In this document: positions 45,187-56,291 of the stretch, one piece after another
Layout: each line of letters starts with the position of its first letter
How positions within the stretch are numbered: position 1 is the stretch's first letter
Source: Cricetomys ansorgei
Taxonomy: Eukaryota > Chordata > Mammalia > Rodentia > Nesomyidae
Direction: 5' to 3'
DNA: 64,000 nt
Assembly: GCA_026225945.1 (NCBI GenBank)
Contig: JAMJFZ010001228.1
Span: forward strand, 1,982,501 to 2,046,500
Notes under the pieces: model-generated
Databases searched by the model: none
What the model was told of the DNA's origin: nothing
Seen by the model: only the letters and a program-made list of their open reading frames with translations
Position numbers and translations under genes: made by a program

Positions 45187-46134
45187 TGCACCTGCACACG
45201 CTCCAAGGCCACTCTAAAGGTATTTCATAGGATAGCTCTATAAGTCCAGATTGCTGAAGGACTGGCCCACTGCCCTTCTATGTAAGAAATATACTGTCTC
45301 CAAAGCAAAAGAAGAGGAATTTAAGAATTCAATCAAGTATGAATGCACTTAATAAAATTGATTTCCAAGAACTCCCAGGAGAGAATAATTAATAGCTACT
45401 GTTAATTGTGATCAATTAACATGACAACAGAGAAAGATCTGTGACCAAAGTAGATGAATATATTATTGACTTTATGAAAGAAGCCATTGGCCAAGTACAT
45501 GACATTGTTTGCTAAGTTCAGTTGAGAAATGAGCCTTTGGGCTAAGTATATTCAATGAAAAGATTTGTCTGTGAAGATATTGTGTCTGAATTAGGGAACT
45601 GGCTTTAGACATAAGGTTTACCATCAGATAATTTCTAAATCAAAGTCTTGAGTACTTTGGTCAGCCCCGTCATCATCAGGTACTAAATTACTTATGAGGA
45701 AATGGTTTTCAGGAAGCTTGTTGAAGTCAGAAAGTCAGTGAGGCCCTACAGAATAACCCTCTCTGGGAAATGGACCCATTGCTCATGAATGACAGTCACA
45801 AATGGCAATTTTGCTTTTGCTTTCTTATGGTAGTCTCTGGCTTCCAGAGGTCCACACCAAGGATAAAGTTCCTTGTCCCAGTATCAGTTAGATTCGAGCT
45901 TTCTGTTTAAAATTCACATAGATTTATGCTCCCTCTAGAGTCTTCTTTGTCACCCTCCTTCGTGGTTACATGATATGAAGGTCTGTTATATAAAGGTATA
46001 CATGATATACTTTTAAACAGCCTTGCTTGCTCTCCATTGGCCAAGAAAAGCATATGTCTCACTAACCCAGTGATCTGAAACCAGGTCAGTTCCCTTCAAT
46101 TATTACCAAGGGGCATCCATACTCTCACTGACTC
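45184..46134. other. Unique intronic sequence
   Basis: No gene, RNA or confident repeat recognised. Confidence 0.45.
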
Positions 46135-46164
46135 TGACCCTGACCCTGACCCTGACCCTGACCC
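46135..46164. repeat. (TGACCC)5 hexamer repeat, variant telomere-like
   Basis: Five exact TGACCC units, preceded by one imperfect TGACTC and followed by TAG. The unit equals CCCTGA, one base from the vertebrate telomere unit CCCTAA. Confidence 0.97.
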
Positions 46165-46734
46165 TAGTATATGTGTATCCTATGTGTGAGTTAGCTGATC
46201 ACATTGCATATGTAGTCAGGAAGTAGAGTTAAACGTTGCTGCCTATCTCTTGTTCTCCTTTGTATTCAGTTCAGTACCTGAACCCATGGAATGGAGTCAT
46301 CCACGCTCAGGAAGGATTTCTCCACCTCTATTAACCTAATCTAGAAATTCCTTTATAAACATGCTCAGTTTGTCTCCTAGGAGAGTCTAGGTACTCTCAA
46401 GTTTATAAACATTGTGACACAACCCAACCAAGGCTGAACAAGAAGCCCATTGGAAAGCCAACCTAGATGCTTAGCCTCATGTCTTCTTTACTGAACGGAT
46501 TAAGACGCTTACAGTGTTCAACAGTACTCATACTTTTCCATACATATGCTTACTTCCTGTTTTTCCAGTTGTTTGATGGCATCTAGACCAAATTTGCATG
46601 TTATATTACAAACTACATCTTACCTTTTTGGTTTTCATTCAGAATCCTAATTGATAAGTAAAAAGGATGATGGATTGCATGCGATCAAAATTATTGATTT
46701 TCTCTTTCTGTGGTGCAATCATCTGTTGCCATTT
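46165..46734. other. Unique intronic sequence
   Basis: Nothing supported. Confidence 0.4.
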
Positions 46735-46942
46735 CTCTGAGTGTGGACAAATGTGTTCATAAGCATGGAGACCAGAGGTTGATGTTGGGTGTCTTCTGCC
46801 ATCACTGTCCACTTTATTCACTGAGACAGAGTCTCTCACTGAGTCCAGAGCTCACATATTAGGCTAGTATTACTAGTCATCTTGCTCTGACCTTCACACT
46901 TGGGGGACAAGTACTTTATCTCCTGGGTCATCTCCCAGTCCA
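46735..46942 (-). mobile_element. B4-type SINE
   Basis: GGAGACCAGAGGTTGATGTT, CACTGAGACAGAGTCTCTCA and GGTCATCTCCCAGTCC are in complement order. The copy is shortened. Confidence 0.7.
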
Positions 46943-47599
46943 GAGATTTCTCTTTTTAAAAAATGTTAGTCATATTATATGACTCACCTGTGGCTTTTAT
47001 ATAGGGCCCCCTTTGGCATAGCAGACATTTTGAGATGCGTCTGATTGCCCATCTTTTCTCTTTACCCTTGAAATTTCTGGCTACCCCAGATCTTTTGCTT
47101 GTCCTCCTCTCTATTATCTAAGTCACCCTTTTGTTCCTCCTCTCACTTAAAAAAAAATCGCGTTCTGATCTTTTTTTAGTTGGAATGAAAACTTTGTCTC
47201 TCTCCGGTGATGTTATCAGCACTGCAGATATATCCTGTACTGTTTTTATCTGAGCATCACAAAATCTGATTCTGATTCTTCTGTTACAGCCAACAGTGTG
47301 TGCTTTAAAAAAAATCAATACTGAAGTTCTTTATCTGCATCTCGGCTTCTAGAATGACCGAATCTTTCATAACTAATGGAGCTATTGAATTCAGAGGGCT
47401 TTATAGGGAAAAAATACATCGCAATTTGTGTGAAAAGCAAAAGTGGTACTGCAATTAGATGTCGTAACTATAGCTTAATTTAGATCCATTTGACACTGGT
47501 TTGATAGAAATTGTTAGAGAGTTTTTAAATTAAAACTAGCTTTTTTTGAAAACATTAGTTTAATTTTTATACTGATGTGTTTTGCTTATAGAGTTCTTT
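46943..47599. other. Repeat-poor sequence
   Basis: 47330-47530 is unique and AT-rich (GTACTGCAATTAGATGTCG, TAGCTTAATTTAGATCC), a weaker candidate conserved block. No gene. Confidence 0.35.
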
Positions 47600-47900
47600 C
47601 CCCCCCCCCTCTCTGTATACATCTGTGCACATATGTGGAGGAAGGAGCCCACTTCAGCTGTGGCCCCTCAGGAGCTGCTCTCCTTGTTTTTCTGAGACAA
47701 AGTTTCTCACTCGAACTGGCCCGGGACATTCTGATTTGGTTGGGCTGGCAGATCAGTGCCCATCAGAGACAGATCTACCTATCTCAGTATCCCAACCACC
47801 ACCAACTTCTTCTTCTTACATGGTCCCTGGGAGCTCAAACTCAGCTCTTCATGCTTGCAAAGGAAGCCTTTTCCTGAGTAAGGCACCTCCCCAGCCTAGC
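47600..47900 (-). mobile_element. B4-type SINE
   Basis: TTTTCTGAGACAAAGTTTCT, TTGGGCTGGCAGATCAGTGC, GAGCTCAAACTCAGCTCTTC and AAGGCACCTCCCCAGCC mark the copy. The two overlapping open frames of about 100 codons are SINE shadows. Confidence 0.75.
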
Positions 47901-48439
47901 TTGTGGACTTCTAAGGAATAAAATCAGTTGCTGGTTTTAGATTTCAGGTAGTAAGAGAGTGAAAAGGGTTATTCTGGGCCTGCAATTGGTTGGATGTTTT
48001 TGGGCACATCAGATGTTGATTGGTAAACACATAGAGATGCTTTTGCATTTCGGGTACCATTAAGCAAGTCTATGCCCAGGCAGAAGTTCTGAGCTCCTAA
48101 GGTCATTCTTAGGCTGCCTTTTAAGAATAATTTATTACATCTCTCTTCTGTAAAAGCTCTGGAGCAAACCTGTGGAAGAAAATCAGATTATTTCTGGAAA
48201 AATCAGTGTATACCCAGGATCCAGTCAACGCGTTGATAAAATGCTGTTCTACTTTCAGACACCTTTCTATTTCTTTGTTTTTATTTGAGCGAAAAATTCT
48301 GTTTAGAAAATAGATGCTTGTTACTGTCAAAGGTTGATTACTGTCAAAACATTGGATTTCTTGAAATTCCGTATACAGGAAATAAGCTTCAGTGCACAAC
48401 TCCTGCCTTCATAATGTTAATTCTCTGGAACAGTCTCTA

Positions 48440-48441
<2 letters not shown>
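47901..48441. other. Unique intronic sequence
   Basis: No recognised repeat. The 92-codon - strand frame has no family resemblance. Confidence 0.4.

Positions 48442-48487
<46 letters not shown>
48442..48487. repeat. (TG)23 microsatellite
   Basis: Uninterrupted TG run. Confidence 0.97.
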
Positions 48488-48488
<1 letters not shown>

Positions 48489-48600
48489 TGTATTTGAAAT
48501 TGCATCATCAAATTGAACTGAAGATTATTATGTGGAATGGAAAGTTGTCCTTTATTAGATCTCAGGCCCTTCAAGATCACAGTGAAAAATCATATAATGA

Positions 48601-48824
48601 TTTTTTTTTTGTCTTCAGAGATAGTCTCATATAGCCTAGGCTAGCCTCAAACTCCCTAAGTAAGCAAGGATGACCTTGAACTTCTGACTTTCTTTCTTCA
48701 ACCTCCCAAGCGTTGAGGTTACCGATACGAGCCACACAGCTTAGTTTATGGTATTCTGGAGGTGGAAGCCAGGGTTTAGGGCTTACTAGCAAGCACTGTA
48801 CAATTGAGACACAGTCTTAGCCTT
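48601..48824 (-). mobile_element. B1+ID composite SINE
   Basis: TTCAGAGATAGTCTCATATA, GGCTAGCCTCAAACTCCC, CCAAGCGTTGAGGTTACCG and GCTTACTAGCAAGCACTG are present. Confidence 0.75.
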
Positions 48825-49584
48825 TGTTGTTTGTTTTTGACTTAAGGAAGGTTACTGATCTTTCCGCAGAACTTGTCAGCTTCCATTGCATGTGTTTTTG
48901 AATTGTTTAATGCCTGGCACTTCCAGCCCACCCCACCTCTTCATGAACTCAAATCCAATCTTCCAAATTCTATAATAAGAGCAACTGTGCATGATACTTC
49001 CATACAATGAATCAGCCCATAAAAATTGTCATTTGTAGGTAATACTGACAAAGGGTTAGTTTTTTATTATGTTAAAAACACACAACATAAAATTTACCAT
49101 TTTAACCATTTCTTCAGAAAATTGGCTTTAGTACATTTTCCATCCACAAATCCATTTTCCATTCCTACCCAGAGCTTCAAGAGTGTCATACTCCAAGATG
49201 GTATGATAAAGATTTTATTCAGATTTGTCATGATATCAGTAAAAATAACTAATTGGTGGGGTTCAAAAGGAACAAAGATGGGGCTTAGCAAAAAACAAAA
49301 AAAAAAAAAAAACAGCCCCAAAGTCAACAAGCTGATATATTTCCAGCACTACTGTGCATTAGATAATTTTCTAAAAATACAAGGTATGTTTGCATAGGAG
49401 AGATGATCTTAATCTCCGACAAGTGTTGATCCAGCTGGAGATTTATGAGAAAAAGAAAATGCAGTGGATGTAGTGGAGCTGTTGGAACTTGGGATTGGAG
49501 AGAAAGGTAAAATGATGGGGAAAGCTGTGGAAGGGCATGTCAGAAGGCTGAGCCTGGCACCAGTCCCTGGGGGGTGTCAGAGTT
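48825..49584. other. Unique AT-rich sequence with an A-run
   Basis: A near-pure A stretch at 49290-49313 may be a retroposed tail. The 123-codon + strand frame across it is not recognised. GTTAAAAACACACAACAT and TTTACCATTTTAACC recall an ancient L1 3' end, too diverged to call. Confidence 0.35.
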
Positions 49585-49855
49585 TGCCTGTGTGTTTGTG
49601 TTAAGTCTGCCTGTGCACATGCGTGCAGAGGCCACACTCTCTGCCTTATTCACTTGAGACAGGGTCTCTTATTAGACCTGGGGCTGGACTGACCGCCACT
49701 AAACCTCAGTGATCCTCCTGTCTCCCCCTCCCAGAGCTGGGGTAACTGGCTCATGTGGGCACACCTGACATTTTATGTGGATGCTGGAGATTCAAATCAA
49801 GTCCTCAAGCTTGATAAGCAAGTTCTCTTCCCCATGGAGCCAGGACCCCAGAGCT
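49585..49855 (-). mobile_element. B4-type SINE
   Basis: GTGCAGAGGCCACACTCTC, TTGAGACAGGGTCTCTTATT, CTCCCAGAGCTGGGGTAAC and TTCCCCATGGAGCCAGGACC mark the copy. Confidence 0.78.
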
Positions 49856-50017
49856 CAGAGGGTCTTTAAGCAGAAAGAAGAACATGGTCAAAGCCCAGAG
49901 GCAAGGAGATGTGTAAGTATTTTCTGAGTATGACTGAATATTACTGCTAGTGTAGAGTTTGGTATTTTCTTCATGGTCCTCAGAATAACTTTTCCTCCAG
50001 GAGTTAGAGCTGGAGGT

Positions 50018-50226
50018 CTGGAGAGATAGCTCAGTGGTTAAGAGCATCTGCTGGTATTTCAGAGGACCCAAGCTTGTTCCTTAGCACCAGCGTAGTATCT
50101 TAGAACCATCCATAATTTCCGTACCATGGAATCTAATGCCTTTCTCTGAGCTCCACAGGCACCAGGCACATACTTACATTCAGGCAAAACACACACACAG
50201 AAAACAAATTGACTTGAAAAAAGGTT
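50018..50226 (+). mobile_element. B3-type SINE
   Basis: TCTGGAGAGATAGCTCAGTG, GTTAAGAGCATCTGCTGG, TTCAGAGGACCCAAGCTTG and CTCCACAGGCACCAGGCAC give a complete sense copy. Confidence 0.88.
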
Positions 50227-51922
50227 GAGCTGGAGAAGATGCATCTTTGCTCTCTGTATGTTCTTGCAAGGCTCATATTTAACCCTGAATATTCATAACA
50301 GAGTCGCCACATTTGATTTATCTCAACACGAAGCTCCTTGCTTCTCTGATTCCTCACACAGGAGTGTAAGAGCCTTATGGTGAGCCATCAGATACCTGAC
50401 GCTTACAGACTTTTATACTCTGTACGGAGACTGTTCCATTTAGCAGCAATAACTACAACAGTGCCACTTTGGGAAAACAATGGCAAGAACAAAACTCAAG
50501 GGACTGCAGATGGCGTTGCTGTGGCCGAGTCGGGATTCTGAGGAGGGCCTGAGCTCTGTGCAGGACCAGCTGGGCCTGTCAGCCATTCATGTCCATTTGA
50601 GAGATCAGTTAGTTTGGCAATATTACACAAGCAGTGAGTGGTTTGGCCTGTTTGTAACCTCTGAAAACCTGCTTAGACCAAATTAAGACAAATTCTTGAG
50701 CATTTTTCTCCATAACTCTATATTCTAACGCAGTGCTACTTCTTTTTTTTTTTTTTTTTTTTATAAAGTCAGGAGCCCTTTTTGACTGAGTCATTTTTAT
50801 AGAACTACAGGTATTCAGATATATAAAATAAAACATGTACTGACTATAAATCATAGTTATTTATTGAAAAACAATTCTTCAATGTATGTGTAATTTTGCT
50901 CTCTATTAAAAACGAAAGCAAATTTGCATACTGTTGAAATGGAGTTTCCTGTTTATTTTGATATGAAGGATTAAAACTCTTAGCTAAATATTTAATACCA
51001 TAGTATACAGAATGTCTCCAGTGTTTTCAGAGTTCGTGGATATTTTGATTTTGTAATCATCAACACTGAGTGCAGTGCTTCACATTAATACATAGTATCG
51101 AATGACACATTATGATTGCACTCATTTCGGAAATTGTTAGAAATTCTGTCTTAATCCCAAGCTAGAATTCATTGAACTCCTTCTCGTAAGATACTCCAGT
51201 CCGGCAACTCCATAGCAAATGTTAAACAAGTATCCAGACACAATCCAGTGCAGAGATGTGCTAATAGCATCTGCACACACTGAGAAATGCTGGCAGAAAG
51301 AGTCCCCATCCTCAGTAACGGAAGTATTATGCTTTTGTAAGAGCAGCAAACTGTGTGTACAGTGAGACACTGCTGTTTACAAGTAAGGGAGCCTTAAATC
51401 TGGGCCAAGGTGTTTCAGGCAGTGTTCCTTGGTCTGCCTGTCAGGAGAGCATGCACAGCACAAGGTGTGCATGTTGTGGCTTCAGAACCACGGCTGCAGG
51501 AAAGCTGCACGATGCACCGTGGACTCAGCATGCCAGGAACATTTCGGGTTCTTTACTGTCTGAGTTTGAGTTTGAATTAATTTTTGTTTGTTGAGCATTC
51601 ATAGACTTTTACTGCTTGCAAAACTTTCATGACCCCCATATTCAGTTCTGTCACAGAATGAGGGGTTATGACCCACAATTTCAGAAGCTATGGTCTAATT
51701 AACTTGAGATGCTTCGCCCCTCTATGCAAACAGTGATACTTCCTTTACGTAGTAGTCCAGAGATTGAAAAGATGATGCCTTAGCATCTGAATGACTATGA
51801 CCTTGATGGGAATTTGGGATCATAATTCCTCACAATAGACTTCTTGGTTTAATGGAAATTATTTCAATAGCAGAGTCAAGCTATCTAAGTCTCAAACTCT
51901 TTTACCTTCTGGTTTCTGTGAT
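50227..51922. other. Unique intronic sequence with a T20 run
   Basis: About 1.7 kb with no recognised transposon. A T20 homopolymer lies at 50743-50762. Short frames (60-80 codons) have no family resemblance. Confidence 0.45.
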
Positions 51923-52250
51923 CGTGTGTGTGTGTGTGTGTGTGTATAGGAGCACACATGTGCTTGCCCCTGGGGGTGAATGCAATGCCAGAGATTGGTG
52001 ATGGGGTGTATTCCCCAGTTACTTCTCCACTTGATTTTGATCTAGGGTCTCACTGAAAACAGTTGCCTTTACAGCTGCAATGTCTGCTCTGCAAGCTCCT
52101 GGGTCCCACCTATCTCTGCTCCCCAGCACTGGGGTTATGAGTGCTTGCTGCCATGCCAACTTTTATGTTGGTGCTGGTGAGCTGAACTCAGGTCCTCTGT
52201 GTACTCTCAAGGCAAACATTTTATACCTACCAAGCCATTTCTCCAGGCCA
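51923..52250 (-). mobile_element. B4-type SINE with (GT)12 tail complement
   Basis: A GT run at 51923-51946 precedes CCAGAGATTGGTGATGGGG, CTAGGGTCTCACTGAAAAC, CCCAGCACTGGGGTTATGAG and CCAAGCCATTTCTCCAGGCC. It ends about 290 bp before the Nckap5 exon. Confidence 0.78.
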
Positions 52251-52355
52251 GGGTTTCTGTGATCTTGAATACATGCGTAGATCTTTGATCCTTAGTTTTC
52301 TAGTCTAAAATAAGAGGTTAATAACAGAACTACTTCTGAAAGTTATTATCACGGG

Positions 52356-52427
52356 TTTGTGTGTATGCATGTGTATGCGTGTGTGTGTGTGTGTGTGTGT
52401 GTGTGCACGCACGTGCGCGCGTGCACA
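52356..52427. repeat. TG/CG alternating purine-pyrimidine tract near the exon
   Basis: A (GT)n core is followed by GCACGCACGTGCGCGCGTGC, 117 bp upstream of the splice acceptor. The open frame entering the exon from here is not coding. Confidence 0.95.
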
Positions 52428-52531
52428 TTTTATGTAACTAGACAAGTAGCTGTGAATATGAAGCTCTTAGGAACCAGCAACTCTGCCTGCGTCTTGTTTC
52501 GGTACAAACATCTTCTGAAAGCCATGCCATC

Positions 52532-52544
52532 GTGTGTTTTGTAG
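52532..52544 (+). other. Nckap5: 3' splice acceptor of the Nckap5 exon
   Basis: The exon is preceded by a TG/T-rich stretch ending TTTTGTAG. The polypyrimidine tract is short and broken by G and A, so the acceptor looks moderate to weak. The coding frame is open across the exon from this AG, and the protein match begins exactly here. Confidence 0.8.
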
Positions 52545-52678
52545 CACGAGAAGCTGATACATGAGTTGGAAGAGGAGCGACACTTACGGCTGCAGAGCGA
52601 GGAGCGGTTGCGGGAGGTGACCCTGGAGTCGGAGCGCAACAGGATCCAAATGCGCAGCCTGCAGCAGCAGTTTTCCAG
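52545..52678 (+). CDS. Nckap5: Internal coding exon of Nckap5 (Nck-associated protein 5), coiled-coil segment
   Basis: The exon starts in phase 0 right after an AG acceptor and ends with two bases (AG) of a split Arg/Ser codon before a GT donor. It therefore encodes 44 full residues. These begin HEKLIHELEEERH, continue through LESERNRIQMRS and end LQQQFS. Hydrophobic residues at heptad-like spacing and many Glu/Arg/Gln predict a coiled coil. From memory of the family, this matches the N-terminal coiled coil of NCKAP5, a large and poorly characterised protein first named for binding the Nck adaptor; its paralogue NCKAP5L is linked to microtubules. Nine CpG dinucleotides lie in 134 nt, mostly in Arg CGN codons, unlike the CpG-poor surroundings. 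At 134 nt the exon is not a multiple of three, so skipping it would shift the frame. No neighbouring coding exon was recognised within the window, which fits very long introns. The gene identity is recognition, not a search result. Confidence 0.88.
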
Positions 52679-52684
52679 GTACCG
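52679..52684 (+). other. Nckap5: 5' splice donor of the Nckap5 exon
   Basis: The junction reads TTCCAG|GTACCG. The exon side is ideal (CAG), but intron positions +4 to +6 (CCG) lack the usual AGT, so the donor looks weak. Recognition of the family protein stops at this junction. Confidence 0.8.
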
Positions 52685-53107
52685 TTCTTCCAGCACCCCA
52701 CTCCTGAAATCTGTTTCCCTCTCCATCAATCAAACCCTGGATTGACTTGGCGGGATGCTAGTTTCTGTAGCCTTCAGAAAGCACCCCAACAATTCTGCCC
52801 TATTCTGGCCAAACCATCCTCCTTATAGCTTGGTCAGTCCTCTGGAATTTACTGTTTGACCTAACACTCGAGGTTTGTTAAAGCTGGTTGTCTTCTTTTA
52901 CTTGGTGGTTTCCCAAAGTGTTGTTCAGTGGGGTTGCCATGGATGTGCAGTCTGTGGGTACGCCCTGTGTATGGCCAGCTAAGGGAATAGGACTTTATCA
53001 TCTCAGTACTGTTGTATCATGCGAAACTAATTATTTGGTAAATTCTTACTTTTTTTTTTTCTGAGTAGCCAAAAATAAAGATTTTTTTTTTCTTTTACAA
53101 AGATAAG
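52685..53107. other. Unique intron just after the exon
   Basis: No repeat until 53108. T-runs occur near 53050 and 53084. Confidence 0.5.
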
Positions 53108-53330
53108 ATTACTTGGGGGCAGGTAGTAAAAATGCATACTGCTCTTGCAGAGCAGCCGAGTTCAGTTTCCGGCACTCACATCAAGCAGCTAACGACTGCC
53201 TATAACTGCAGCTCAAGGGATCTGATGATTTCTTTTGACTTCCTTGGGCACCTGTACTCACACGCACAGAACCCCTCAACACACATACACACGACTGCGT
53301 ATTAAAAAAACAATTTTTTAAAAAAGACAA
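53108..53330 (+). mobile_element. B3-type SINE
   Basis: GGGGGCAGGTAGTAAAAATG, GCTCTTGCAGAGCAGCCGAG, AAGGGATCTGATGATTTC and an A-rich tail mark the sense copy. Confidence 0.75.
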
Positions 53331-53789
53331 GACTACAATTTGAAAGGAGGTATTTGAAAAAAGTAGCTCTTCTTAGATTTCATTTCAGCACCAACAGAAG
53401 TTTTGAATTCTAGTCAGTTAAGATAGGCTCAGTTCATGGTGAAGCTTACTATGCTAAAATCTGTTCAGTGCTGTAGGAGAAAACACACGTGTATACATTA
53501 ATGTCCTGAATCCAGGCTCAGCTCCCCCGTGCGGGACAATTCACTTTCCTTAATAAGATTGGAAAACTCTTTTATTCTACTTTTCTGTCCCGGAGGCCAT
53601 CCCAGGCTGTGTCATGCTTGAGAAGTTGCCCTAAAATGTTAATGCCCCTGAGCATAGTGTGGGGACCTGTACTTCCCTCGGCACTACAATCTGTGTGTCT
53701 GTGTGATCAGCAATGGGCAACAGAGCTTCTTCATTAGGAAGCTTTTTATAACTGTAGTTTAATCTCTCCCCTCTCCTCCCTACCTCCTA
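53331..53789. other. Unique intronic sequence
   Basis: Nothing supported. Confidence 0.4.
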
Positions 53790-54112
53790 CCCTCTGTCGC
53801 ACACATGCCATGGCACATGTGCAGGGCAGAGGACACCCTTGGGTGTTAGACCTTGCTTCTCACCTTCTTTGAGACAGCATCTCTCATTGCTTGTCCCCCC
53901 TAACCACCTCCTCCCCTGTGTATACTGGGCTAGCTGGCCAGCAGGTTTTCTGGAATTCTCTTGTCTCTACCTCCTATTTCCCCATGGGAGGCTAGGAAAG
54001 CTAGGAATTGGCTCTGTTGACTGCCTTTATTTGGGTTCTGGGCATTTGAACTCAGGTTCTCACACTTTTAAAGCCATTGTTTTTTCCCACTGAGAGACCT
54101 CAGTTCAGCCTC
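53790..54112 (-). mobile_element. B4-type SINE
   Basis: GGGCAGAGGACACCCTTGGG, CTTTGAGACAGCATCTCTC, CTGGGCTAGCTGGCCAGCAG and TTTGAACTCAGGTTCTCACA mark the copy. The 84-codon open frame is its shadow. Confidence 0.78.
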
Positions 54113-55077
54113 GAGATAATTTCTCTCTCTGTGGCCAACACACACTGTGGCCGCTCTTGTCCTTGGTTTGGGGGCTCCAAAGAACATGGAAGGAAGAATG
54201 GATGACTCATCTGTGTACATTATTGTAATTTAATACTCTGTCAGACTCATGACATTACTCAGGTGCTGTAGAAAAACCAATAAATACATTAACATTTCCA
54301 TGGCCCGACTCTCTCACACTGTAACTCCTACCCCCTTACCCTCGCTTCTGCTCTCCTTTGTGTGAACTCTCACTTTATGTGTAGCAGTCAGTAATAACAG
54401 ATACTCTCCAATCTAACTTGAAGCACTGCTGTAGAATACTTACCATTTTCATGACACAAGAAGGAAGGGGTCGGGGCTCACTCTGTGTACTCTCTAATTT
54501 AGATGTCTCTATATGCAAGCTATTGATTTCCATGATGGGCCTTATAAGACTCATAAGTAAATTATTTTCACATGATGCCAGGTGATGCTAGGTCACCAGT
54601 TGTAAATCAAATGACAATCCCACATAGATTTGAGTTACACAAGAGTCCAAATTCTATCCTGGGCTGAAAGAGAAGATAATTATATGTACAATAAATAGCA
54701 GTTGGTTTCCCATACTGCTTTTGTGAGGGTATTTCCCACTGTAATCAAGTTTCTTATGTAAAGCTTAAACACCTTTAAAAAGTTCAAATGTAATTGCAAC
54801 CAGAGAACTAACAGAAATCAGCCCAGGAGGAGGCATATACAACAGATAATTACATGATAGTTTGGGATCATTGAACTATTTTTGATGGCCTTTCACAGGT
54901 CAGACTTCAGTTTTGAAGGTATTGCTGGTAGTGGTTGTTTATACAGTTCTGTTCAAGAATTTGTAAAGTCCTCAGTATTGAAGAGTGTACCTTTGGGCAT
55001 GTTTGGCAGTGGAATAGTCATCTAATGATTTGCATAGCAATCTAAGCTATTATGTTGAACTTTTAAAACTCAAAAAA
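54113..55077. other. Unique intronic sequence
   Basis: About 1 kb of AT-leaning DNA without a recognised repeat or gene. Confidence 0.45.
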
Positions 55078-55285
55078 TAGAGATGCTTATTTTAATTATG
55101 TGCATGTGTCTGTGTGGGGGTGTGTGCTCATGGGTGCAATACTGTAGAAGCCAGAAAAGGGCAATGGGTTCCCTGGAGCTGGAGCTACAGGCAATTGCAA
55201 GGCACCTGTGGTGGTTGCTGGGAATTGATTTCAGGTCATCTGCAAGAGCACTATCCTCTCTTAACTGCAGAGCTATCTTCCAGCC
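55078..55285 (-). mobile_element. B3/B2-type SINE
   Basis: GAAGCCAGAAAAGGGCAATG, CTGGAGCTGGAGCTACAGGC, TTGCTGGGAATTGATTTCAG and GCAGAGCTATCTTCCAGCC are present. Confidence 0.85.
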
Positions 55286-56238
55286 TTCGAATATAAAACT
55301 TTCATATTCACAATATCATCCTTCCCCACCCTGGCTTGGCAGTTCTCATTATAAGTGTTAATAACTGGGGATACGGACTTTTTTTCCATGGGAAGATGTT
55401 AATTTTTAAATTGAGCTAGTGTGTACTTTCTCAAAGATTTCTATGGCTTGCAATGGTAGGTAGTTACGAGAAGTCTGACTGAAGAAAAATAAGTTCCTTC
55501 GTAGAAGCCACACCCCAGGTCCCTAAAGAAAGAAGATGGAAGACATAACAAACATGGTCACACCAATTCCTTTCCTTAATATAGTACAAGGTAGGAGAAT
55601 AAAGAAGGGATGTTTTCAAATAAAGCCTCTCCCATGTGTGAGGGAGACCTTCAAAATGTGAGTTCTTAGAGGCAGGTGCTGGTGTTACCAGGCTGCCTCT
55701 TGTGTGTGTCATTGAGCAATCAAGGATATTCTCGAGATATGATGGAGTTTGACCCATTTCCTGGTGGTGTACGTGGTTGAACATCTTTTTATGAGAGGTT
55801 AATTCTGTAACCATGTAGAATTCCATAATTGTTCTCACCCTCCCCACTCCTTGAGCTGTTGGTTCACTGTGTGCTTATCTAGTTAGCCAAGCTTAGTGGT
55901 GGAGACAGAGCTTAGGGCAGTGGTTTTCCTCCTAGGTGAAGGTGATGATGGACTAAGGGCCAGACTCATTAACTTACCTCAAATTAATAAAGTGCTTGTG
56001 CCCCGGCTAGACTTAGCAGGAGAAGTGCTTGCAGGACCGTTCTCTCCAATGGGTGGCACATATTACCATTGAATAAGGGGCTCTTTTTGAGGAATCAATT
56101 CATGAAGAAAGCAGAAACTCCACAGAGTAATGATCTCAAACACAGCCATATGTGATTTGCACATGTATTGGACTTGGTTCCTTAGGGAACAATTCAGTGA
56201 ATTCATGAATTGCTCCTCAAAGCTGCTGTTCGTTTTGA
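55286..56238. other. Unique intronic sequence with a 127-codon open frame
   Basis: The - strand frame at 55464-55847 has no recognised domain and no repeat explanation. It is treated as chance. Confidence 0.4.

Positions 56239-56290
<52 letters not shown>
56239..56290. repeat. (GT)n microsatellite
   Basis: About 50 nt of pure GT after GTGC, directly at the tail side of a B4 complement. Confidence 0.97.

Positions 56291-56291
<1 letters not shown>

Larger units (their letters stand above)
1..52544 (+). other. Nckap5: Intronic DNA upstream of the Nckap5 exon
   Basis: No other exon was recognised here. Open frames are short, lack family resemblance and mostly lie in SINEs or dinucleotide repeats. 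It is inferred to be a single long intron, or part of one, of the + strand gene. Small unrecognised exons, non-coding RNAs or a nested gene cannot be excluded by eye. Confidence 0.6.

Noticed and set aside
46135..46164. CRISPR-like or true telomere array
   Set aside because: Only five 6-bp units with no spacers, and the unit differs from the telomere repeat.
47575..47921. Two overlapping frames of about 100 codons
   Set aside because: Both lie in a B4 complement.
52359..52544. Open frame leading directly into the Nckap5 exon, as if the exon extended upstream
   Set aside because: It starts in the TG repeat and ends at the acceptor. The family match starts exactly after the AG.
52430..52729. 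Antisense frames of 87 and 99 codons across the exon
   Set aside because: Shadows of the + strand coding sequence. The + strand reading gives the recognisable coiled coil and proper splice signals.
55464..55847. 127-codon - strand open frame
   Set aside because: Composition is unremarkable and no family is recognised. It would need conservation evidence.
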